Positions 57,729 to 64,000 of a stretch of 64,000 bases of DNA are shown here, piece after piece. Both the position numbers and the translations under genes were made by a program. The DNA comes from Flavobacterium sp. ZT3R18 (lineage in GTDB: Bacteria; Bacteroidota; Bacteroidia; Flavobacteriales; Flavobacteriaceae): positions 1 to 64,000 of the forward strand of contig NZ_VJZS01000025.1 in assembly GCF_007097385.1 (NCBI RefSeq), written 5' to 3'. Every line of letters starts with the position of its first letter. The first letter of the stretch is position 1. The notes beneath the pieces are model-generated. The model had not been told where the DNA came from and did no database searches. It was given only the letters and a program-made list of their open reading frames with translations.

Positions 57729-58700
57729 ATGGAAAAAACAGCTTCAGAAAAAATAAAATTGGCACTTTTTGTCATCATAGGTCTTGTACTCTTTATTCTT
57801 GTTGTTTACTTTATTGGAAATAAGCAGAAAATGTTTGGAAAAACAGATCATATAACCGCTATCTTCGATAATGTAAATGGATTGCAATTGGGGAATAACG
57901 TTCGGTATTCAGGTATCAATGTGGGAACCGTTCGGGGTATCGAAATGATAAATGATTCGACTATAAATGTTGATATGATTATTGATAAATCTATTTTCCC
58001 GCACATCAAAAAAAATGCTGTTGCCACTATTGGCTCTGATGGGTTGGTGGGAAGTATGGTTATTAATATCATACCAGGAAAAGGAAACCATCCACAAATC
58101 GAACCTGGTGATGAAATTAAATCTTTGCGACGTATTCGTACCGATGATTTGTTGAATACTTTGAGTGTAACTAATAAAAATGCCGCTTTGCTCACAGCCG
58201 ATTTGCTAAAAATCACCAAAGAAATAACACAAGGAAAGGGGACTTTGGGAACCCTAATCAATGATACACTCATGGCATCTGATTTGAAACAAACCATGAA
58301 TTATCTTAAAATGACAAGTAAAGGAACCACTGAAACTGTTGATAATTTAAATAAAATGGTTGCGACTTTAGGAGATAAAAATAGTGTCATTGGGGTGTTG
58401 AATGACCCCGCTGTAGCTCAAAAAGTAAAAACCATCGTCGACAATTTGGATCAGTCAAGTGTGGAAATAAATAAAGTGGTTACGAACTTAAATGGTACGA
58501 TTTCAAATATAAAAAACGGAAAGGGAGCTATCAATTATTTGTCTAATGATCCTAATTTGGTAAAAAAAATAGACTCCACCATGACAAACTTAAACAAAGC
58601 CACAATTCTTCTTAACGAGGATCTTGAAGCCATGAAACATAATTTTTTGTTACGAGGCTATTTCAAAAAACAGGAAAAATCAAAGAAAAAAGCTAAATGA
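57729..58700 (+). CDS. mlaD: MlaD-like MCE domain protein
   Basis: A 323-residue protein with one N-terminal membrane helix (LALFVIIGLVLFILVVYFIG) and an MCE domain (about 40-120; VNGLQLGNNVRYSGINVGTV and VGSMVINIIPG). A long helical C-terminal region follows, with repeats around DNLNKMV and LNGTISNIKNGKGA. It is the periplasmic lipid-binding subunit and is longer than E. coli MlaD (about 183 residues), as usual in Bacteroidota. It ends the operon. Confidence 0.93.
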   Translation: MEKTASEKIKLALFVIIGLVLFILVVYFIGNKQKMFGKTDHITAIFDNVNGLQLGNNVRYSGINVGTVRGIEMINDSTINVDMIIDKSIFPHIKKNAVATIGSDGLVGSMVINIIPGKGNHPQIEPGDEIKSLRRIRTDDLLNTLSVTNKNAALLTADLLKITKEITQGKGTLGTLINDTLMASDLKQTMNYLKMTSKGTTETVDNLNKMVATLGDKNSVIGVLNDPAVAQKVKTIVDNLDQSSVEINKVVTNLNGTISNIKNGKGAINYLSNDPNLVKKIDSTMTNLNKATILLNEDLEAMKHNFLLRGYFKKQEKSKKKAK

Positions 58701-58709
58701 TTTCAGTTA

Positions 58710-58865
58710 GTTTTCAGTTTTCAGTCTCAGTTTTCAGTCTTAAAAAGGTAATGATTTTAAAAATAGTAGTAAATAAAACAGACCTGCTTTTTTACAAATA
58801 TTGTTAAGAAAACGAATTGCAATGTTTACGAACAGCTCTGAAAACTGTCACTGTCACTGAAAACT
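58710..58865. repeat. inverted TTTTCAGT word repeats between convergent genes
   Basis: 58710-58740 repeats AGTTTTCAG words, and 58837-58865 holds their approximate reverse complement (CTGAAAACT words). It lies between the ends of mlaD and the cysteine desulfurase gene. It may be a two-way termination region or a small intergenic repeat. Confidence 0.55.
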
Positions 58866-58880
58866 ATGACCTGTATACTG

Positions 58881-60011
58881 CTAATTACTTTGCACTGAAT
58901 GTAACCCCTCGATCAACAAATCAACATCTTCTTTGGTATTGTAATGGCTAAACGAAATACGGATGCTTGGCTTTTTTAAATCTTCATCCGATAGCATTTC
59001 TGCCAATACATGTGAAGGTCTGATACTTCCGGATTGACAGGCACTACCTCTAGAAACGGCTATTCCTTTCATGTCCAGATGAAATAAAAGCATGGGAATT
59101 TTATTTTCTTCAATGGGTAAAATAACATTGAGCAGATTGTATAAGGTGTTTTCTCCGTTGATTTTAAATTCAGGGAAATCCGTTTTTAGTCTTTCGATAG
59201 TATAGTCTTTCAATGATGCAATGTGATTGCTTTCGGTTTGAAGGTTTTGATAGGAAAGCTCTAGAGCCTTTGCCATTCCTGCAATTTGATGCACGGCTTC
59301 GGTACCCGGACGTTGTCCTTTTTCTTGTTCTCCACCAAAAAATAAAGGTTGTAATCCGGAGTTTTTTCGAACAAAAGCAAAACCAACTCCCTTTGGGCCG
59401 TGAAATTTATGGGCACTCGCTACTATAAAATCAATAGGAGTCGCATGCAAATCAATTTTAATTTTCCCAACAGATTGTACGGTATCCGAATGGAATAAAA
59501 CTTTATGCTCTTGACAAATTCTACTAACTCTATCGAGTTCCAAAAGAGTTCCTGTTTCATTATTGACATGCATTAACGAAACCAAGGTCTTTTTTTCTTC
59601 TGATAATAGTTCGACCAAATGTGTTAAATCGAGTTCGCCGTTGGGTTTTACGTTTACATAATCAACTTGAATGGTATATTCTTTTTGTAATTCCATTGCC
59701 GTGTGCAAAACCGCATGATGTTCTATTTTGCTGGTAATTATGCGTTCTACCTTCAAATCTTTTACGGTAGAACGTAGGATCCAATTATTAGCTTCGGTTC
59801 CGCATGAAGTAAAAATAATTTCTTGTGCAGTAGCATTCAGCAGTTTGGCAATCGATTTTCTGGAAAGTTCAAGGATGCTTTTGGCATTGCGCCCTAAACT
59901 ATGAGTAGAGGAGGGATTGCCATAATCTTCGGTTAACACTTTTGTTATTTCTAGGATTACTTCTGGACGAAGTGGAGTCGTAGAGGCGTTATCGAGATAT
60001 ACTTTCTTCAT
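58881..60011 (-). CDS. cysteine desulfurase (NifS/IscS family)
   Basis: A 376-residue PLP enzyme. It starts KKVYLDNASTTPLRPEV, has the PLP lysine in SAHKFHGPKGVG and the persulfide cysteine in SRGSACQSGS (near residue 324). It takes sulfur from cysteine for Fe-S cluster or thio-cofactor assembly. The short loop around the catalytic Cys and the SGS continuation fit the NifS/IscS group rather than SufS. The gene follows the RarD-like gene by 3 bp and is probably co-transcribed with it. Confidence 0.92.
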   Translation of the reverse strand: MKKVYLDNASTTPLRPEVILEITKVLTEDYGNPSSTHSLGRNAKSILELSRKSIAKLLNATAQEIIFTSCGTEANNWILRSTVKDLKVERIITSKIEHHAVLHTAMELQKEYTIQVDYVNVKPNGELDLTHLVELLSEEKKTLVSLMHVNNETGTLLELDRVSRICQEHKVLFHSDTVQSVGKIKIDLHATPIDFIVASAHKFHGPKGVGFAFVRKNSGLQPLFFGGEQEKGQRPGTEAVHQIAGMAKALELSYQNLQTESNHIASLKDYTIERLKTDFPEFKINGENTLYNLLNVILPIEENKIPMLLFHLDMKGIAVSRGSACQSGSIRPSHVLAEMLSDEDLKKPSIRISFSHYNTKEDVDLLIEGLHSVQSN

Positions 60012-60014
60012 TTT

Positions 60015-60938
60015 TTATTTAGATTTTAAATCCTCAACAATTGCATGGGATTTGTTTTTTTTAGCAAAAATTATTTTCTGATTGAAAACAATAATGGAGA
60101 CCAAAATTAAGGAATAGGAAATCATTTGAAGCAAAGTCACTTGTTCTTTAAAATGAAAAATAGCCAGACCAAAATTGATTATGGGATTAACATACATTAG
60201 GATTCCTACTGTTGATGAGTTGAGTCCTTTTAATGCATACAAATTTAGAAAAAGCGGAATAATGGTGAAAAATACGACGATGCAAAATATACATATATAA
60301 AATAAAGGTTCCGTAGGGATTGCTCCACTGTATTTTGGGTAAAAAGGCAAAATTATCAAAGCAACAAAAAGCAACTGTAGGTTTAAAACCAGAAACTTAT
60401 CAATTTCGCTATTCTTGCGCTGACTCACTAAATACAAAGCATAGGTTGAAGCCACAACCAAACTGTAAATGATGTCATGGAGATTATTTAAAGACAATAT
60501 AACACAACTTAAAGTACTAATAGCGACCGCTACCCATTGCCATTTGCTTAATTTTTCGTGTAGCAAAAAGAACGCAAAAACAGTGGTCAAAATGGGGCAA
60601 ATTAAGTAAGCCAGAGAACCCGCCTTGACGCTCACATGATTGACAACATAAATAAAAATAAACCAATTAGACGCCAATATCAAACTACCGACCAAAGTCA
60701 ATACGACAATACTTTTCTTTCTTTGTTGCGGCATTACTTTAAAAGCTTTCCAGTTTTTCTGGATGCTTTTTTGTCTAAAAACCAGATTAATAACCGTCAT
60801 AGTCAGTACACTAAAAAACACGCGATAGAAAAGTATGTCCAAAGAGGGATAACTGGATATTGGTTTTAAAGCCAAACTGAAAAACCCCCAGATAAAAAAT
60901 GCCGTAAAAGCTGCGAAATAGTATTTGTATTTTTTCAT
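60015..60938 (-). CDS. EamA family transporter, RarD-like
   Basis: A 307-residue membrane protein with about ten helices. It has the start AAFTAFFIWGFFSLALKPI, then DILFYRVFFSVLTM and GILMYVNPIINFGLAIFHFKE, characteristic of RarD-like EamA proteins. Transport of small metabolites across the inner membrane is expected; the substrate is unknown. It is the promoter-proximal gene of a two-gene unit with the cysteine desulfurase. Confidence 0.87.
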   Translation of the reverse strand: MKKYKYYFAAFTAFFIWGFFSLALKPISSYPSLDILFYRVFFSVLTMTVINLVFRQKSIQKNWKAFKVMPQQRKKSIVVLTLVGSLILASNWFIFIYVVNHVSVKAGSLAYLICPILTTVFAFFLLHEKLSKWQWVAVAISTLSCVILSLNNLHDIIYSLVVASTYALYLVSQRKNSEIDKFLVLNLQLLFVALIILPFYPKYSGAIPTEPLFYICIFCIVVFFTIIPLFLNLYALKGLNSSTVGILMYVNPIINFGLAIFHFKEQVTLLQMISYSLILVSIIVFNQKIIFAKKNKSHAIVEDLKSK

Positions 60939-60995
60939 TGAAAAGTAAAATTCGGTGCAAAGATAAGGAATTCTGTAGTGATTAAGGTGGTAAGG

Positions 60996-61116
60996 TACTG
61001 AGATGCTAAGATTCTAAGATTCAGAATTAAAGAAAATGATGTCGTCATTAGATTTTAAGAAGGTATGTAATAGCCAATTTTAAAACTTCGTATCTTAGAA
61101 ACTCAGCATCTCAGTA
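60996..61116. repeat. imperfect inverted repeat between divergent genes
   Basis: 60996-61020 (TACTGAGATGCTAAGATTCT...) and 61092-61116 are reverse complements at about 23 of 25 positions, about 70 bp apart. The words resemble other intergenic repeats in this window. It is not a terminator position, since both flanking genes point away. Confidence 0.7.
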
Positions 61117-61178
61117 TCTATTCTGTGTTAAAATATACCTTTTTGGTTCGTAAAGTTTAGGAAACAAATTAAAAATTC

Positions 61179-61186
61179 TATTTTTG
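61179..61186 (+). promoter_or_regulatory. -7 element TATTTTTG for the lipoprotein gene
   Basis: TATTTTTG, 16 bp before the ATG, matches TAnnTTTG. The -33 TTG is not at the usual spacing. Confidence 0.4.
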
Positions 61187-61202
61187 TTTAAAATAATATA
61201 TA

Positions 61203-62150
61203 ATGAAACGATTTCTAGGGATTTTGATTTGCACAATTGTTTTAAATAGTTGTGATGATGGTGATTTAGTAGTAGACAAAATTGATTTTTCGGCAGTGCA
61301 AACCCAAAGTTGTACAACAAATAATTTACTCTACAAGCTCAACGAAAATGAATCTTTAATTCTCAACGTGCCAGCTACTACTTTTAGCAATAATCCAACA
61401 GTTACGGGGGTACCAACTATTCTTGATGTAAACGCAACCAATCAGGTGGTGTACAGCTTTTATAATGGCAAAGTGGTTTCTGGAAATATTTGTGACCTAA
61501 TTCCGCCAGCAACGCCAAATGTAAACAGTCAGTGGAAAGCGTCATCGGGTAAGATCGAAATTGTCATAACCGATATTAAGAAACTAGACGAAACCAATAA
61601 CAGTACTAGAATAACAGGATACAATAACAACATCGTTTTTAAAAACATTACCTTCAATAAAGGAGACGGAACCAGTCAGTTTTACGAAACTTTTGCTTTT
61701 GGCGATTACACAAAAACAGCAGATCCTTTGCCATTTGCTTTCAACGGACTTTTAAACATCTGCAGTAATGGTCAGGTGTACGGTTTTAGCGCTAGCGAAT
61801 CGTTTACCTTAAATATTGATTCAGCATTGATTGCCAATGAAGTTACCGCTCCAAATACGCCCAGAAAAGGAGTAATAGGAGCAACCGTAAACAAATTGGT
61901 GTACAGTTTGTTTACCAATGGAGTTGTATCACCAGATTATTTTTGTCAAGCTACGGTGCCATTGTTGCCTACCGTTAGTCAAGAATGGTTAGGGAAAATT
62001 GGGGGAATCATAGAAGTGACTACCACGACCAATGGGCCTAATGTTTTTAAACACGTTATAATCCTTAAAAATGTAACGCTAGTAAAAGGCAACAGTAATT
62101 TTCAGTTAGGAAATAGTTACAAATACGGGGAATTGCAAACTACTAAATAG
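61203..62150 (+). CDS. hypothetical lipoprotein
   Basis: A 315-residue lipoprotein: signal peptide FLGILICTIVLNSC with the lipid-accepting Cys near residue 16, followed by acidic DDGD, which favours surface display in Bacteroidota. The mature part has two similar halves, each with a VYSFYNGKVV/VYSLFTNGVV-like motif, a short cysteine-containing segment and a NIVFKNITF/VIILKNVTL strand, so it looks like an internal duplication of a beta-rich domain. No family recognised. It faces the Smr gene convergently. Confidence 0.82.
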   Translation: MKRFLGILICTIVLNSCDDGDLVVDKIDFSAVQTQSCTTNNLLYKLNENESLILNVPATTFSNNPTVTGVPTILDVNATNQVVYSFYNGKVVSGNICDLIPPATPNVNSQWKASSGKIEIVITDIKKLDETNNSTRITGYNNNIVFKNITFNKGDGTSQFYETFAFGDYTKTADPLPFAFNGLLNICSNGQVYGFSASESFTLNIDSALIANEVTAPNTPRKGVIGATVNKLVYSLFTNGVVSPDYFCQATVPLLPTVSQEWLGKIGGIIEVTTTTNGPNVFKHVIILKNVTLVKGNSNFQLGNSYKYGELQTTK

Positions 62151-62156
62151 TAAAAA

Positions 62157-62224
62157 GTAATTAGTGAATAGTAATTAGCTTTGACCTATTTTTGCTAATT
62201 ACTATTCACTAATCGCTATTTACT
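62157..62224. terminator. long two-way hairpin between convergent genes
   Basis: 62162-62179 and 62194-62211 are exact 18-bp reverse complements around a 14-base loop, and pairing continues outward imperfectly for about 13 bases. It overlaps the end of the Smr gene and probably terminates both genes. Confidence 0.75.
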
Positions 62225-62767
62225 GTTTTGCTTAAAATACACCTCGGTAGCACCCGAACCGTATTTTTGATAATTGGCATCTTGAAAAACCACATTATCA
62301 TAGCGTCCCAATAAAAAATCCAACTCCGATTTTAAAATGCCTTCACCCACACCGTGAATGAAAACAATCTTCGGAATCCTATTGCGAATAGCAAATTCTA
62401 TATGTCGTTTGGCTGTTTCCGACTGCAAAGTCAAGATATCGTAATTGGACATTCCGCGTTTGTTAGGCACCAGTTTTTCGATATGCAAATCAAACTCAGG
62501 AACCGGTAATTCATGTTTGTCTTTCTTTTCTTTTACAAAACTCCGTGGTTTCGGAATCTCTTTTTCTTTCGAGATTTCACTAATGTTAATGCCTTTTATA
62601 CCATCCATCAAATTCCCGGAATCGCCTATTTTAATGAGCTCATTGGCGGCAAAATTCATCACAAAACCATCTGTCGTTTCAATAGTCACCACTTTGTCTT
62701 TTACCAACAAAACCACACCATCGACCGCTTCATCCAGTACCGAAACTTTATCTCCTTTATTAAACAT
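62216..62767 (-). CDS. Smr-domain protein (DUF2027-like)
   Basis: A 183-residue protein. The N-terminal part (1-60) forms a small SH3-like barrel (KGDKVSVLDEAVDGVVL). The C-terminal Smr domain has DLHIEKL with the family's DLH, and IVFIHGVGEGILKSEL matching the HGxGxG(x)L loop. Smr domains, as at the end of MutS2, have nuclease or RNA/DNA-binding activity. Its start overlaps the stop of the upstream membrane protein gene by 8 bp, so they are translationally linked. Confidence 0.85.
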   Translation of the reverse strand: MFNKGDKVSVLDEAVDGVVLLVKDKVVTIETTDGFVMNFAANELIKIGDSGNLMDGIKGINISEISKEKEIPKPRSFVKEKKDKHELPVPEFDLHIEKLVPNKRGMSNYDILTLQSETAKRHIEFAIRNRIPKIVFIHGVGEGILKSELDFLLGRYDNVVFQDANYQKYGSGATEVYFKQNSK

Positions 62768-62945
62768 CGTCTTCTTCTTTATCTTGATTTTTACTCGGAG
62801 TCTTACTACTCAAACGCATCATACCCATCATAAAAACGACTATGGCAATTACCATTACATAGACATTTTTATCGTCACTTGTCTGCTCGTACAAAGCAAC
62901 ACCAATGGCAATAACCATTAGCGGAATCATAATTTTTTTCATCAT
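62760..62945 (-). CDS. small membrane protein
   Basis: A 61-residue protein starting MMKKIMIPLMVIAIGV with two hydrophobic segments (IMIPLMVIAIGVALY; VYVMVIAIVVFMMGMM) and a charged C-terminal tail. The frame is open upstream to 63020, but that extension is not membrane-like and the Met at 62945 gives a natural start. It overlaps the Smr gene by 8 bp. Function unknown. Confidence 0.7.
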   Translation of the reverse strand: MMKKIMIPLMVIAIGVALYEQTSDDKNVYVMVIAIVVFMMGMMRLSSKTPSKNQDKEEDDV

Positions 62946-63433
62946 TTCATTTTCAGTCTTCAAAAATACTAAACTTTTTGAGTTATTGAGACGAAAATAA
63001 ATAGTGTTATGATATACCAAAATAATTGCATTAAAAAAAGTATATTATAATTATAAGAGTTTTACTTATTTAAAAATAAAATAAATGTATTTCATCGATG
63101 ATAAATGTAGTTTTAGCTTGTTTTTCTTAACTTAGACATTTAAGTTGCTAAGTATGTTTCAAGTGATATTTATAGGTTTTTAGAAATGTGTTTTTAAAAT
63201 TTATAAAAGGCTACAAGTTAGTTGTAACTAAAATTTAAATAGTGTTATTTTTGACTAGTCCGTAATGAAGAAGGTTTTTACGATTCTGGCAAAGCAAACT
63301 GGCTAAGTGGTTTTTTTGAGGTATCACGAATTTAATTAAAATCTGATAATTATGAAATGAGCATGACCGTGAATTGGTCGCAAACACCAATGAAGATATG
63401 CGACTCAAGCGATAGCGAACAGGCGAAGCAATT
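62946..63433. other. non-coding stretch
   Basis: About 490 bases without a supported gene. It is AT-rich near the small membrane protein and more mixed from 63360 (GACCGTGAATTGGTCGC region). A 69-codon minus-strand frame at 63235-63444 shows no protein-like character. Confidence 0.5.
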
Positions 63434-63472
63434 CCATATTCCATTAAAAAACAAATATTATCTACATATGAA
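63434..63472. repeat. 42-bp upstream repeat, copy 2 (39 bp, before TPR gene)
   Basis: Similar to 55536-55577 through the start codon, with a shorter A run. Two unrelated genes thus share the sequence immediately before their ATG. Confidence 0.8.
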
Positions 63473-64000
63473 AATTATTCTAAAAAACATTCTCGGTCTG
63501 TTAGTGTTTATCCCTTCTATTTATGCTCAAAAAGAGCAAATTAAAGAAGCACAAAAGGAATTGAAATCGGGTAATTCAGAACAAGTTATTGCCATTCTAG
63601 CCCCTGTAGAGTACTTAATTATCAATACATCTGATGAGGATAAAATTAACTTCTATTATTTAAAAAGCTCTGCTTTAGTTGACTTAGCAAACAAAAACGG
63701 TAATGACTTTAAAAATCAGTCTATGGCTGTTATGGCATTAAAAGATTTAATTCGAATTGAACAAGAGACGTCTAAAGAGAAATATACTTCGGAAGCCATT
63801 AAAAAGATGATGAAAATAAAGCTGGACCTTGTCAAAAGTGCCGATGAAGATTTGGCAAATCATAATTTTATCGAATCGGCTAATAAATTTTATCAAGCAT
63901 ATCTAATAGATAATAAAGATACATTACAATTATATAATGCTGCTGTTAATTATAAGAATGCCAATGAAGATGATTTGGCTTTGAAAAGTTATGATGAATT
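63468..64000 (+). CDS. exported TPR-like protein (3' truncated by window)
   Basis: Open from ATG at 63468 to the window end (at least 177 codons). A signal peptide (IILKNILGLLVFIPSIYAQ) is followed by helical repeat sequence such as QIKEAQKELKSGNSEQVI and FIESANKFYQAYLIDNKDTL, consistent with tetratricopeptide repeats. It is probably a periplasmic protein with a further C-terminal domain outside the window. Its upstream sequence repeats that of cbpM. Confidence 0.75.
   Translation, partial: MKIILKNILGLLVFIPSIYAQKEQIKEAQKELKSGNSEQVIAILAPVEYLIINTSDEDKINFYYLKSSALVDLANKNGNDFKNQSMAVMALKDLIRIEQETSKEKYTSEAIKKMMKIKLDLVKSADEDLANHNFIESANKFYQAYLIDNKDTLQLYNAAVNYKNANEDDLALKSYDE

Noticed and set aside
57848-58297. 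149-codon minus-strand frame inside mlaD
   Set aside because: It is a shadow of a well-supported MCE gene with no recognisable protein features.
1-64000. CRISPR array or rRNA operon
   Set aside because: No regularly spaced repeats or rRNA-like sequence were seen anywhere in the window.

Overview
The window looks like chromosome of a Flavobacterium-type Bacteroidota. It is AT-rich, its genes lack obvious Shine-Dalgarno sequences, several upstream regions carry the TAnnTTTG -7 element of this phylum, and the tmRNA encodes the tag GEGNYALAA.

Left part (1-38971): a large hybrid NRPS-PKS cluster, all on the plus strand and cut by the left window edge. In gene order the assembly line reads: ...C-A(Asp)-T-E | stand-alone C | docking-C-A(Thr)-T-C | Fe(II)/2-oxoglutarate hydroxylase | degenerate C-A(Asn)-T-C-A(Gly)-T | KS-AT-ACP | docking-C-A(unassigned, probably bulky/aromatic)-T-E-terminal C. 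Tailoring and maturation genes follow: a CmlA-like diiron beta-hydroxylase, a TonB-dependent-receptor-like outer membrane protein, a type II thioesterase, a PvdE/SyrD-type ABC exporter, a penicillin-acylase-family periplasmic Ntn hydrolase, a small membrane protein, a possible 52-aa cysteine-containing peptide, an Sfp-type phosphopantetheinyl transferase and a crotonyl-CoA carboxylase/reductase. The predicted product is a D-Asp/Thr/Asn/Gly-containing, probably beta-hydroxylated peptide-polyketide. It may be made as an acylated precursor, exported and trimmed in the periplasm, as in the pyoverdine pathway. The reductase suggests a branched (ethylmalonyl-type) PKS extender.

Junction (38986-40926): decayed DNA. 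It holds an aminotransferase pseudogene with two compensating frameshifts and a possible serine-recombinase remnant, ending at the 3' end of ssrA (tmRNA, minus strand). This is compatible with the cluster lying on an old island next to tmRNA.

Right part (40998-64000): mostly ordinary housekeeping genes. They are a serine beta-lactamase-like lipoprotein, a saccharopine-dehydrogenase-like enzyme, class II fumarase, an M16 peptidase, a patatin/phospholipase D pair, cbpA and cbpM separated by an MFS gene with foreign character, an mlaE-mlaF-mlaD lipid transport operon, a cysteine desulfurase, a RarD-like permease, a lipoprotein, an Smr-domain protein, and the start of a TPR protein cut by the right edge. 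Intergenic regions carry terminators and several families of short repeats.
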